NCBI RefSeq assembly: GCF_025215495.1
Contig: NZ_CP104302.1
Coordinates: 2,604,001 to 2,668,000 of the forward strand
From: Mycolicibacterium brumae
Lineage (GTDB): Bacteria > Actinomycetota > Actinomycetes > Mycobacteriales > Mycobacteriaceae
Length of the DNA stretch: 64,000 nucleotides
Direction: 5' to 3'
Shown here: positions 41,004 to 49,061 of the stretch, in pieces
Numbering within the stretch: the first letter of the stretch is position 1
Layout: each line of letters starts with the position of its first letter
Notes under the pieces: generated by a model
What the model was told of the DNA's origin: nothing
Seen by the model: only the letters and a program-made list of their open reading frames with translations
Database searches by the model: none
Program-made: the position numbers and the translations under genes

Positions 41004-41213
41004 TCACTGCGACGGCTCCGGAAGCCGGCATTCGCCGACCTTCGGGTTGACGCCGGCGTAGTTGAGCGGGCCCGCCAGCACCGTCAGTGCGATGTCTCCG
41101 GCGCGTGCGCACGTCGGGGACGCCGTACTGAAATAGTCCCGCTGCCAGGCGGCGAGAACGCCGATCAACAGCCAGACCAAAACGAGCGTTCCGATCAATC
41201 CTCCAGCTCTCAT
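41004..41213 (-). CDS. Small single-helix membrane/exported protein
   Basis: A 69-residue protein with one N-terminal hydrophobic helix (residues 5-22, 'LIGTLVLVWLLIGVLAAW') and a soluble part holding two Cys ('PTCARAGDIA', 'VGECRLPEP'). No family is certain. The start at 41213 is supported by an exact SigF-type promoter whose -10 ends 9 nt upstream; the mRNA would be almost leaderless and no ribosome binding site is present. Confidence 0.72.
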   Translation of the reverse strand: MRAGGLIGTLVLVWLLIGVLAAWQRDYFSTASPTCARAGDIALTVLAGPLNYAGVNPKVGECRLPEPSQ

Positions 41214-41222
41214 GACGGCCGG

Positions 41223-41248
41223 ATACCCGCGGCCGTCGGGGCGCAAAC
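41223..41248 (-). promoter_or_regulatory. SigF-type promoter, exact consensus
   Basis: Minus strand: GTTT (41245-41248), 16-bp spacer, GGGTAT (41223-41228). It could drive the small membrane protein genes and, by read-through, the second anti-sigma/sigma pair. Confidence 0.75.
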
Positions 41249-41360
41249 GTGGGGTCCGCGAAAATCTTGGAAACGCCCCAGAATCCCGTGAGAAATCACC
41301 CCGCGGATGCCACCTGATCAGGGATTTCGGCAAAGGTCTCGATTTTATTGCGACGGAGAG

Positions 41361-41385
41361 GTTTTCGACGCGCGCCGACGGGTTA
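41361..41385 (+). promoter_or_regulatory. SigF-like promoter of secreted Gly/Cys protein gene
   Basis: GTTT (41361-41364), 15-bp spacer, GGGTTA (41380-41385), two mismatches from GGGTAT. The -10 ends 11 nt before the ATG at 41397, again a near-leaderless arrangement. Confidence 0.5.
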
Positions 41386-41396
41386 CCCGTACTGAC

Positions 41397-41759
41397 ATGA
41401 ACACTTCAACTCGCACCCTCAGTATGAAAGCCAAAGCCGCTCCCCTGCTGTTCGCGGGAGCTCTCGCCTCTGCCGTGCTGGCCGCGCCCTTCGCGTCGGC
41501 CGCCGCCCCGGTGAGCGGATCATCGACCCCGCCGGCCGCGATCGAGATCCTGCCGAAGACCGGCCCCGGCGGTGACGGCTGTGTCGGCGACGCCTGTGGT
41601 TCCGGCGGCGTGGACAACGGCCCCGGCAACGCCCCCGGCGGCCAGGGTTGTGTGCCCGGCGTCGGCTGTGGTGAGGGCGGCCTGGAGGCCGGCCCTGACG
41701 GGCAGCCCGGCGGCAGCGGCTGCATCCCGGGCATCGGCTGCGGTTCCGGCCACGCCTAA
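41397..41759 (+). CDS. Secreted glycine-rich protein with three Cys-pair repeats
   Basis: A 120-residue protein with a Sec signal peptide (cleavage near 'PFASAAAPVS', about residue 36). The mature part has three Gly-rich repeats each with two Cys four residues apart: 'GDGCVGDACG', 'GQGCVPGVGCG' and 'GSGCIPGIGCG', separated by 'GPGNAPG' and 'GPDGQPG'. The six Cys could bind metal or form disulfides in the envelope. No known family recognised. A frame upstream to 41307 is ignored because the promoter lies inside it. Confidence 0.72.
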   Translation: MNTSTRTLSMKAKAAPLLFAGALASAVLAAPFASAAAPVSGSSTPPAAIEILPKTGPGGDGCVGDACGSGGVDNGPGNAPGGQGCVPGVGCGEGGLEAGPDGQPGGSGCIPGIGCGSGHA

Positions 41760-41770
41760 CCCCCCAGTCT

Positions 41771-41892
41771 GGAGTCGGGGGGATAGCTCGTCGCCGGATC
41801 TGATCCGCGGATTCGACGGCCGGTTTCCGCCAGGCCCCGCCTGGCAGGCGCCGTAAGGCCTGGCGAACCCGCCGGACTATCCCCCCGACTCC
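41771..41892. repeat. 122-bp element with perfect 16-bp terminal inverted repeats
   Basis: GGAGTCGGGGGGATAG (41771-41786) is the exact reverse complement of CTATCCCCCCGACTCC (41877-41892). Inside are CGGATC/GATCCG (41795-41807) and CGCCAGGCC (41828-41836) with GGCCTGGCG (41857-41865), so the whole could fold as a branched cruciform. It lies between convergent genes and includes the ANTAR gene's stop codon. It may be a bidirectional terminator or a MITE-like element. Confidence 0.7.
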
Positions 41893-42563
41893 ACCCTTCG
41901 ATGGGCGCTGAGCAGCAGCCGGTCGAACACCACCCGTTCCGGCAGGTTCTCGCTGTAGTCGACTCCCGCGAAATCAGCGATGACCTGCTCGGCCAGCAAT
42001 CGCAACTTCGTGTTGGTCTCCTGCGAACGCCACCGCAACAGATCGAAAGCCGCGTCGCTGTCGATCCGATAGATCAACATCAACATCCCCTTGGCCTGCT
42101 CGATCGCCCCGCGCGACTCTGCGATCTCGGCGACCGCCTCGGTGACCACCTGCTGATGCGCGTCGGAGACCGCCGGCGTGACATCGACGTAGAACCCCTG
42201 GGTGCCGACCACGTCCCCGGTCTCATCGAACAACTGGTCGCCGATGACGACCACATGCCGCACCTGTCCCTGGGTGTCGACGATGCGATGCCGGGTGCTG
42301 AACGCGGCGCGCGTGCGGCGCATCACCTCCAGCGTGTGGGCGACCTTGCCGACATCGTCGGGATGCTTGTGCGACAGCACCACCTCGGTCGACAGCTCCA
42401 CCTCACCGGGCTCGTACCCGTGCATCCGCTCCACTTGCGGGGACCATTCCCACCGCTCGCCTTCGAACAGAAATCGGAAGGATCCCACCCGCAGCGGCTG
42501 ACCCGCCGCCAGGGCGTGGATCAGCGGAGATTGCACGCCCAGATCGGTCAGCTCACCGGCCAT
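41877..42563 (-). CDS. PAS-ANTAR regulator
   Basis: A 228-residue protein with a PAS_3 domain (about residues 30-125; 'RWEWSPQVERMHGY', 'HPDDVGKVAHT') followed by a C-terminal ANTAR RNA-binding domain (about 150-205; 'RGAIEQAKGMLMLIYRIDSDAAF'). ANTAR proteins bind paired hexanucleotide hairpins in nascent RNA and prevent termination; the PAS domain would sense a ligand or redox state. ATG 42563 begins the PAS module; the long frame to 42854 overlaps the divergent gene and is rejected. Its target RNA is not identified. Confidence 0.9.
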   Translation of the reverse strand: MAGELTDLGVQSPLIHALAAGQPLRVGSFRFLFEGERWEWSPQVERMHGYEPGEVELSTEVVLSHKHPDDVGKVAHTLEVMRRTRAAFSTRHRIVDTQGQVRHVVVIGDQLFDETGDVVGTQGFYVDVTPAVSDAHQQVVTEAVAEIAESRGAIEQAKGMLMLIYRIDSDAAFDLLRWRSQETNTKLRLLAEQVIADFAGVDYSENLPERVVFDRLLLSAHRRVESGG

Positions 42564-42618
42564 GAGGACGCAGTATTCCTCACCGGCCCGGGTACCGTGG
42601 CGGCATGGCAGGTTATCG

Positions 42619-43578
42619 ATGAGTTCCGGGCTGTTCGCGCTACTCGACGATGTGGCTGCGCTGGCGAAACTCGCGGCGGCGTCGGTCGACGACGTGGGCG
42701 CCGCCGCCGGCCGCGCGACGGCCAAGGCAGCCGGTGTCGTCATCGACGACACCGCTGTCACCCCGCAGTACGTCCAGGGCATCGCCGCCGAGCGGGAATT
42801 GCCGATCGTCAAGCGCATCGCGATCGGCTCGCTGCGCAACAAGCTGTTCATCATCCTGCCGGTGGCGCTGCTGCTGAGTCAGTTCGCCCCGCAGGCGCTG
42901 ACCCCCATCCTGATGCTCGGCGCGACCTACCTGTGCTTCGAGGGCGCGGAGAAGATCTGGGGCCGGCTGACCGGGCACGCCAACCACGAGCTGCCGGCGG
43001 CCGCGATGGCCGAGGGCGGCAAGGAGGCCGAGGAGAAGACCGTCCGCGGCGCCATCCGCACTGACCTGATCCTGTCCGCCGAGATCATGGTGATCGCCCT
43101 CAACGAGGTTGCCAGCGAGGCGTTCTGGCCGCGGTTGATCATCCTGCTGGTGGTCGCCTTCGTGATCACCATCGTGGTCTATGGCGTGGTCGCGCTGATC
43201 GTGAAGATGGACGATGTCGGACTGAGCCTGCGCGAGCGCAGTTCGGCGTTCGCCCAGCGGGTGGGACACGCCCTGGTGGTCGGCATGCCCAAGGTGCTGG
43301 CGACGCTGTCCACCGTCGGGATCGTGGCGATGCTGTGGGTCGGCGGGCACATTCTGCTGGTCGGGACACACGAGGTCGGCTGGCACGGCCCGTACGACAT
43401 AGTGCACCACCTGGAGGAGGCGGTGCGCCCCGCCGCCGGGGCCGCCGGACCGGCGCTGGCCTGGCTGGCCAACACCGCGTGTTCGGCGGTGATCGGGCTG
43501 GTCGTCGGCTCGCTGGTCGTGGCCATCGTCAGCGTGCTGCCCTTCGGCCACAAGAAGGCTGCCGACGATGCCCACTGA
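42619..43578 (+). CDS. DUF808 (YedI-like) inner-membrane protein
   Basis: A 319-residue membrane protein of the DUF808/YedI family. It begins '[20 protein letters not shown]', has '[19 protein letters not shown]', several membrane helices and the conserved 'FEGAEKI' and '[18 protein letters not shown]' segments. Function is unknown. ATG 42619 gives the family N-terminus. It overlaps the next gene by 11 nt. Confidence 0.88.
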   Translation: MSSGLFALLDDVAALAKLAAASVDDVGAAAGRATAKAAGVVIDDTAVTPQYVQGIAAERELPIVKRIAIGSLRNKLFIILPVALLLSQFAPQALTPILMLGATYLCFEGAEKIWGRLTGHANHELPAAAMAEGGKEAEEKTVRGAIRTDLILSAEIMVIALNEVASEAFWPRLIILLVVAFVITIVVYGVVALIVKMDDVGLSLRERSSAFAQRVGHALVVGMPKVLATLSTVGIVAMLWVGGHILLVGTHEVGWHGPYDIVHHLEEAVRPAAGAAGPALAWLANTACSAVIGLVVGSLVVAIVSVLPFGHKKAADDAH

Positions 43579-44344
43579 GCTCGTCGAATACCGGCTGACC
43601 GACCCGTCGCACACCGGCGGACGCGTTGCCGTGCTGACCGTCAACGATCCGGGCCGGCGCAACGCGGTGACCGACGCCATGTCCGCGCAGTTGCGCGCGG
43701 CCGTGCGGCGCGCCGAGGAAGATCAGAGCGCGCACGCGCTGGTGGTTACCGGCGCGGGTCAGGCGTTCTGCGCCGGCGCGGACCTCGGCGCCCTCGGCAC
43801 GGCCGCCGAAGAGGGGCTGCTGCGGATCTACGACGGATTCATGGCGATCGCGGATTGCGCGTTGCCGACGATCGCGGCGGTCAATGGCGCCGCCGTCGGG
43901 GCCGGGCTGAATCTCGCGCTAGCCGCCGATGTCCGGATCGCCGGCGAGCACGCGTTGTTCGACGCCCGTTTCCAGCGCCTGGGGATTCATCCCGGCGGCG
44001 GCGCGACCTGGATGCTGCAGCGAGCCGTCGGCCCGCAGGTGGCCCGCGCCGCCCTGCTGTTCGGGATGCGGTTCAACGCCGAGCAGGCGGTGGCCTGCGG
44101 ACTGGCGCTGCGCGTCGCCGCCGACCCGCTTGAGGACGCGCTGCTGCTGGCCGACGGTCCGGCCACCGCGCCGCGGGAGGTGGTGCTGGCGACCAAGGCC
44201 AGCATGCGGGCCACCTCCCGACCCGGAACCGTGGACGTCGAGGACCACCGGGCCGCGTTGCAGATCGAACTGGGCCCGCAGGCCGCCTCCATTCGCTCCT
44301 CCGAATTCCAAGAGCGGCTGCGCTCGGCGATGCGCCGGGCCTAG
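43568..44344 (+). CDS. echA14: Enoyl-CoA hydratase/isomerase family protein
   Basis: A 258-residue crotonase-fold enzyme. The oxyanion hole regions '[14 protein letters not shown]' and '[19 protein letters not shown]' are clear. The first catalytic Glu position of canonical hydratases reads differently ('[13 protein letters not shown]'), so the reaction (hydration or another CoA-ester step) is open. It corresponds to echA14 (Rv2486) by order. It converges on bkdC. Confidence 0.85.
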   Translation: MPTELVEYRLTDPSHTGGRVAVLTVNDPGRRNAVTDAMSAQLRAAVRRAEEDQSAHALVVTGAGQAFCAGADLGALGTAAEEGLLRIYDGFMAIADCALPTIAAVNGAAVGAGLNLALAADVRIAGEHALFDARFQRLGIHPGGGATWMLQRAVGPQVARAALLFGMRFNAEQAVACGLALRVAADPLEDALLLADGPATAPREVVLATKASMRATSRPGTVDVEDHRAALQIELGPQAASIRSSEFQERLRSAMRRA

Positions 44345-45525
44345 AGGTCCGCCAGCGCGGTCTCGGGCGCCTCGATCAGCGCCCGCAGATCGGTGAGGAA
44401 GGCGGCGACTTGCGCGCCGTCGGCCACCCGGTGGTCGAAGGCACAGGTCAGCCGCATGGTGGGCCGCACAGCGAGTTCGCCGTCGATGACCACGGCGCGC
44501 GGGCGGATCGCCCCCATGCCCAGGATCGCCGCCTCCGGATGGTTGATCACCGGGACGCCGTCGTCGAGGCCCAGCGCGCCGAAGTTCGACACCGTGAAGG
44601 TGGAGCCGACCAGCTCCGCCGGCCGGATGCGGCCGGACCGGGCGTCCTCGATGAGCGTCGCCACCGTCAGCGCCAGTTCGCGGGTGGTCTTCGCCTGTGC
44701 GTCACGGACGACCGGGACCAGCAGCCCGCGTGGCGCGGCCACCCCGAATCCCAGGTGCACGGCGCGGTGCACGCGCAGCTGCGGGCCGTCGGGCCCGTCG
44801 ACCCAGCCGGCGTTGAGGATCCGGTGCCGCCCCAGCGCGAGCACCAGCATCCGCAGCGTCAGCACGAACGGGCTGACCTCGATCCGCTCGGCCAGTTCGA
44901 GCAGCCGGGCGCAGTCGACGTCCACACCGGCGTGCGCGTCGGGGATCTCCCGGCGCGCTGCGCTCATCCGCTTGGCCATCTCGGCGCGCACGCCGCGCAC
45001 CGCGACCAGCTCCTCACCAGCTGGTGCTATGCGCCGGGCCTCTTCCTCGCTCGTACCTCGCTCGTCGAACCCGGCTAGCACCGCCTCACGCGTGACGATT
45101 CCGTCCGGGCCCGCCTCGACGTCGCCCAGGTCGACGCCGAGTTCGGCGGCCAGCTTGCGCACCGACGGTTTGGCCCGCGGCCGGCTCCCCGTGGACCGTC
45201 GACTGCGATCGGCGCGGGAGTCGGTCCCGTAGCCGACCAGCACCGCGCCGTTGGCGCACACCGAATCCCGCTGCGCGGCAGCGGGTTCGCCGCCCTCGAA
45301 GCGGACCAGCGGCGCCCCCACCGCGAGCACCTGGTCCACCTCGCCGCCGAGTGCGACCACCCGGCCGGCCCGCGGGCTGGGGATCTCGACGGCGGCCTTG
45401 GCCGTCTCCAGCGTGCACAGCGTCTGGTTCAGCTCGACCTCATCGCCGGGCCCGACGTTCCACTCGACGATGGTGGCCTCTTCCAGACCCTCCCCCAGGT
45501 CTGGGACACAGAAGTCGGTCGTCAC
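44341..45525 (-). CDS. bkdC: Branched-chain keto-acid dehydrogenase E2 (dihydrolipoyl acyltransferase)
   Basis: A 394-residue E2. The lipoyl domain has Lys43 in '[13 protein letters not shown]'; a peripheral subunit-binding domain spans about 118-150; the catalytic domain (about 175-394) has the '[11 protein letters not shown]' active site. It transfers branched acyl groups to CoA. Residues 151-165 ('[15 protein letters not shown]') are encoded exactly by a 45-bp repeat found elsewhere in the window, placed in the flexible linker after the binding domain. The GTG at 45525 overlaps the bkdB stop (GTGA) and follows GGAGG. Confidence 0.93.
   Translation of the reverse strand: MTTDFCVPDLGEGLEEATIVEWNVGPGDEVELNQTLCTLETAKAAVEIPSPRAGRVVALGGEVDQVLAVGAPLVRFEGGEPAAAQRDSVCANGAVLVGYGTDSRADRSRRSTGSRPRAKPSVRKLAAELGVDLGDVEAGPDGIVTREAVLAGFDERGTSEEEARRIAPAGEELVAVRGVRAEMAKRMSAARREIPDAHAGVDVDCARLLELAERIEVSPFVLTLRMLVLALGRHRILNAGWVDGPDGPQLRVHRAVHLGFGVAAPRGLLVPVVRDAQAKTTRELALTVATLIEDARSGRIRPAELVGSTFTVSNFGALGLDDGVPVINHPEAAILGMGAIRPRAVVIDGELAVRPTMRLTCAFDHRVADGAQVAAFLTDLRALIEAPETALADL
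45031..45075 (-). repeat. 45-bp dispersed repeat, copy C (in frame inside bkdC)
   Basis: On the minus strand the unit runs GCCGGGTTCGACGAGCGAGG to CCCGGCGC with one change from copy A (GGTACG for GGAACG). It adds exactly 15 codons to bkdC, residues 151-165, without disturbing the frame. Confidence 0.9.
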
Positions 45526-46550
45526 GGCGCCTCCAGAGTTCGTCGCACACAATCGAGCAAGCGGTCCACGCCGGGCAGCCAGAACCTCTCCAACCGAGCC
45601 GGCGGATACGGGGTGTCGAACCCGGTGGCGCGCAGCACCGGTGACTCCAGGTCGTAGAACAGATCCTCGGACAGCCGGGCCGCCAACTCGGCGCCGAATC
45701 CGAGGGTGCGCGGTCCCTCATGCATCACCACCGCCCGGCCGGTGCGGCGCACCGAGTCCGCGACGGTGTCGAAATCCAGCGGGCTCAGCGACCGCAGATC
45801 GAGCACCTCCAGACTCCAATCGTGCTCGCGCGCGGCCAGATCGGCTGCCGCGCAGGCGGTGTCGACCAGTCCGCCGTAGGTGATCACGGTGACGTCGTCC
45901 CCGGGACGGGCGATGGCCGCCCGGCCGATACCCGGCCCGGGACGCTCGGTGTCCACCGCGCCGCGCGACCAGTACCGGCGTTTGGGTTCGAGGTAGACGA
46001 CCGGGTCGGGGCTGGTGATGGCGTGCCGCAGCAACCAGTACGCGTCGGAGGGATTCGACGGTGTCACGACCTGCAGCCCGGCGGTGTGCGCCCAATACGT
46101 CTCGGTCGATTCGGAGTGATGCTCGACCGCTCCGATACCGCCGAAGGACGGAATCCGCACCGTCACCGCCAGTTCGACGTCGCCGTGGGTGCGCATCCGG
46201 TACTTGGCGAGGTGGCTGACGATCTGGTCGAACGCCGGATAGCTGAAGCCGTCGAACTGGATCTCCGGCACCGGCACGAGTCCGCGCAGCGCCATGCCGA
46301 TCGCCACCCCGATGATCGCCGATTCGGCCAGCGGGGTGTCGAAACAGCGTGCCGCGCCGAAGGCTTCGGACAGTCCCTCGGTCACCCGGAACACTCCGCC
46401 CAGCGTCGCCACGTCTTCGCCGAACACCAGGACACGGTCGTCATCGGCCATCGCGTCGCGCAGCGCGGCGTTGATCGCGGCCGCCATGGTCAGCTCGGCC
46501 GGAGCGACGGGCGTCTCGAATGCCGTTGGGCGCTCGAAGAGTTGGGTCAT
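45522..46550 (-). CDS. bkdB: Branched-chain keto-acid dehydrogenase E1 beta
   Basis: A 342-residue transketolase-like beta subunit. '[20 protein letters not shown]', '[19 protein letters not shown]' and '[14 protein letters not shown]' are family hallmarks, and the C-terminal '[16 protein letters not shown]' helps bind thiamine diphosphate across the interface with E1 alpha. It decarboxylates the keto acids from Leu, Ile and Val. It lies 2 bp after bkdA. Confidence 0.95.
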   Translation of the reverse strand: MTQLFERPTAFETPVAPAELTMAAAINAALRDAMADDDRVLVFGEDVATLGGVFRVTEGLSEAFGAARCFDTPLAESAIIGVAIGMALRGLVPVPEIQFDGFSYPAFDQIVSHLAKYRMRTHGDVELAVTVRIPSFGGIGAVEHHSESTETYWAHTAGLQVVTPSNPSDAYWLLRHAITSPDPVVYLEPKRRYWSRGAVDTERPGPGIGRAAIARPGDDVTVITYGGLVDTACAAADLAAREHDWSLEVLDLRSLSPLDFDTVADSVRRTGRAVVMHEGPRTLGFGAELAARLSEDLFYDLESPVLRATGFDTPYPPARLERFWLPGVDRLLDCVRRTLEAP

Positions 46551-46552
46551 CT

Positions 46553-47650
46553 CTAGGCCTCCCTCGCCAACTCGGCCCGCAGTTCCTCGCGCTGGGCGGC
46601 CAGCGTCGGGGTGATGCGGTGGAACACGTGCTCGAACACCTCGGCCGGGTCCGGGTCCGGGGCGTCGACGATCGCGGCCCGCAGCTCGGCGCGCAACCGC
46701 CGGGCGTGGGCGTCGGCGCGGTTCTGCAACCGCTCGGTCCAGACCCCGGTGGCCCGCAGGTGCTCGCGGAGCCTCGAGATCGGGTCCAGCGCCGCCCAGC
46801 GCGGGACATCGGCGGGATCGCGGTAGCGGGTCGGGTCATCGGAGGTGGTGTGTGGGCCCATCCGATAGGTGACAGCCTCGATCAGCACCGGCCCGCCGCC
46901 GGCCCGGGCGTGCTCGGCGGCGGCCGCCGTCACCGCGTAGCAGGCCAGCACGTCGTTGCCGTCGACCCGGATGCCGGAGATGCCGTACCCGGCGGCCCGG
47001 TGCGCGATCGAGACGCCCGCGACCTGCCGAGCGACCGGCACGGAGATCGCCCACTGGTTGTTCTGCACGTAGAACAGGCACGGCGCGTGGAACACCGCCG
47101 CGAAGTTCAGCGCTTCGTGCACATCGCCCTCGCTGGTGGCGCCGTCGCCGAGGAACGCCACGGTGACCGAGTCCTCGCCGAGGCGCTGGGCGGCCATCGC
47201 CGCCCCGACGGCGTGCAACTGCTGGGTGCCGATCGGGATCGAGACCGGCGCGCAGTGTTTGGCGGTGAACCCGCGGCCGCCATGCCAACTTCCGCGCCAT
47301 AGCGCGCCGAGTTGGCCGACCGTGATGCCGCGCACCAGGAAAGCGCCGAGTTCGCGGTACTGCGGGAACAGCCAGTCGGTCTTGCGCAGGCAGGCCGCGG
47401 CCCCGATCTGGGCGGCCTCCTGGCCCAGGCAGGGGGCGTAGAGGGCCAGTTCGCCCTGGCGCTGCAGGTTGGTGAACTCGGCGTCGACCCCGCGGGTCGC
47501 GACCATCATCTCGTAGAGCCAGGCCTGTGTTTCCGGTGGCAGATCGCGGCTGACCCGGTCTTCGGCGGTGGCCGACCCGTCGGGGGCGATCAATCGCAGC
47601 GGTTCCAGATCCGGGCCGTCGAACAGCGCGGGGTGGGCGGGACTGGCCAT
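46553..47650 (-). CDS. bkdA: Branched-chain keto-acid dehydrogenase E1 alpha
   Basis: A 365-residue alpha subunit with the thiamine-diphosphate motif 'AFLGDGATSEGDVHEALNFA' (GDG...N) and 'TYRMGPHTTSDDPTRYR', the phosphorylation-loop-like region of eukaryotic E1. ATG 47650 follows AGGAGG at spacing 5; a frame to 47680 is rejected. A 116-bp gap separates it from citE, which may hold an internal promoter. Confidence 0.95.
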   Translation of the reverse strand: MASPAHPALFDGPDLEPLRLIAPDGSATAEDRVSRDLPPETQAWLYEMMVATRGVDAEFTNLQRQGELALYAPCLGQEAAQIGAAACLRKTDWLFPQYRELGAFLVRGITVGQLGALWRGSWHGGRGFTAKHCAPVSIPIGTQQLHAVGAAMAAQRLGEDSVTVAFLGDGATSEGDVHEALNFAAVFHAPCLFYVQNNQWAISVPVARQVAGVSIAHRAAGYGISGIRVDGNDVLACYAVTAAAAEHARAGGGPVLIEAVTYRMGPHTTSDDPTRYRDPADVPRWAALDPISRLREHLRATGVWTERLQNRADAHARRLRAELRAAIVDAPDPDPAEVFEHVFHRITPTLAAQREELRAELAREA

Positions 47651-47766
47651 GGCGCCTCCTGCAGGCCGCTGCCGGCGCATGTTTGGCCCGGCATCCAGCG
47701 GTACTCCAAGACCAGCGCCGGGTCCGCGAAGCGACCCGCTTGTGGCGGCACCGGCAGGCGTCCTGG

Positions 47767-48567
47767 TCAGGACGCGAGCGCGATGATCCGCTCTGCTCGC
47801 CGTAGCACTGGCGCATCCACCATTATGCCCTCAAATGCGAAGGCGCCCCGGTGACGAGCCGCGGCGTCCAGAACGTGTCGCGCCCACCGCAGCTGCTCCG
47901 GCGTCGGCGCGTAGCCCGCCCGGATCACCGGAACCTGGCTCGGGTGGATGGCGACCTTCGCGTCGAACCCGACCGCGACGGCGTCGTCGACCTCGGCGCG
48001 CAGGCCGTCCAGGTCGGCGATGTCGATGCACACCGCGTCCAGCGCCGCGCGGCCGTAGGCCTTGGCCGCCAACAGCGTTCGGGACCGGACGTGCTCGGCG
48101 ACCGCCCGGTAGCGACCGTCGGGGAATCGGTTCGCCGTCCCGCCCATGGCGCCGAACAGGTCTTCGGCGCCCCACATCACCGCGACCACACCGTCGGCCG
48201 CGGCGATCTCGTCGACCTTCAGCGCGCCCAGCGGGGTTTCGATCAGCACCACCACCTGCAGCGGCGCCAGCGCGCGAACCTGCTCGACGGATTCGCATTT
48301 GGGCAGCATCACGGTCTGGTACCCGGCACCGGCGACGGCGTCGAGGTCCAGCCGTTGATCGGGGGTTCCGGAGGCGTTGACGCGCACCACGGTGCGCTGC
48401 GGGTCCAGTCGGTGATCGACCAGCGCCTGCCGGGCGGCCGCTTTGTCTCCGGCGCCGTCCTCCAGGTCCAGGATCACCACATCGGCTGCGGCGGCGGCCT
48501 TGTCGAAACGGTCCGGCCGGTCGGCCGGGCAGAACAGCCACGCCGGTCCGGCGGTCTGCGGCGTCAA
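47767..48567 (-). CDS. citE: CitE-like beta-hydroxyacyl-CoA lyase (Rv2498c-like)
   Basis: A 266-residue TIM-barrel CitE protein. 'WLFCPADRPDRFDKA', 'VVILDLEDGAGDK', 'RVNASGTPDQRLDLDA', 'MLPKCES' and 'ALMWGAEDL'-type metal site ('AVMWGAEDLFGAM') are visible. It lacks citrate lyase partners; the M. tuberculosis homologue acts on branched beta-hydroxyacyl-CoA in leucine/itaconate breakdown. The start is a TTG at 48567 overlapping the upstream stop (TTGA), giving 'MTPQTAGPAWLFCPADRP'. Confidence 0.88.
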   Translation of the reverse strand: MTPQTAGPAWLFCPADRPDRFDKAAAAADVVILDLEDGAGDKAAARQALVDHRLDPQRTVVRVNASGTPDQRLDLDAVAGAGYQTVMLPKCESVEQVRALAPLQVVVLIETPLGALKVDEIAAADGVVAVMWGAEDLFGAMGGTANRFPDGRYRAVAEHVRSRTLLAAKAYGRAALDAVCIDIADLDGLRAEVDDAVAVGFDAKVAIHPSQVPVIRAGYAPTPEQLRWARHVLDAAARHRGAFAFEGIMVDAPVLRRAERIIALAS

Positions 48568-49061
48568 TTCCCGCCGTCCTCGTCGAGCGGACGCATGCGC
48601 ACCATGGTCTTGCGCGTCGCGGTCGTGACCACCTGACCGTTCTGATTGCGCGCGGTGTGCTCGAAGGTGACGATGCCCTCCCCCGGCCGGGTCTTGGACT
48701 CGCGCTTGTCGACGACGACGGTTTCGGCGTAGAGGGTGTCGCCGTGGAACACCGGCCTGGGGAACGCGATGTCGGAGAAGCCGAGGTTGCCGACGATGGT
48801 GCCCTGGGTCAATTGGGCGACCGACAATCCGACCATGGTGGACAGCGTGAACATCGAGTTGACCAGGCGCTGGTTGAACGGCGGCTGCGTTTCGGCGAAG
48901 GCCGCGTCCAGGTGCATCGCCTGGGTGTTCATGGTCAAGGTGGTGAACAGCACGTTGTCGGCCTCGGTGACGGTGCGTCCCGGCGCGTGCTGGTAGCGCA
49001 CTCCGACCTCGAATTCCTCGAACCACAGCCCACGCTGGCGGACCACCCGCTCCCCGCTCAT
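48564..49061 (-). CDS. MaoC-like acyl-CoA dehydratase
   Basis: A 165-residue hotdog-fold protein of the MaoC/mesaconyl-CoA hydratase type: 'LWFEEFEVGVRYQHAPGRTVTEADN' then 'HLDAAFA' and 'FSDIAFPRPVFHGDTLYAE'. The Asp-His hydratase dyad would sit in 'MHLD'. It likely hydrates a branched unsaturated acyl-CoA between FadE19 and CitE. It corresponds to Rv2499c. Its start overlaps the fadE19 stop by one base. Confidence 0.9.
   Translation of the reverse strand: MSGERVVRQRGLWFEEFEVGVRYQHAPGRTVTEADNVLFTTLTMNTQAMHLDAAFAETQPPFNQRLVNSMFTLSTMVGLSVAQLTQGTIVGNLGFSDIAFPRPVFHGDTLYAETVVVDKRESKTRPGEGIVTFEHTARNQNGQVVTTATRKTMVRMRPLDEDGGN

Noticed and set aside
33765..41892. Integrative element or prophage inserted at tRNA-Arg
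   Set aside because: No integrase, no att repeat of the tRNA 3' end and no phage genes; codon use looks native, so the island is more likely ancestral or exchanged by homologous recombination.
42575..42618. GGGTAC before the DUF808 gene as a seventh SigF-type promoter
   Set aside because: The best -35 partner (GTAT) is only 13 bp away and mismatched, so the fit is poor.
48570..49026. N-terminal extension of citE reaching 49026
   Set aside because: It is an out-of-frame reading of the MaoC gene; the TTG at 48567 gives the family N-terminus and a 4-nt overlap.
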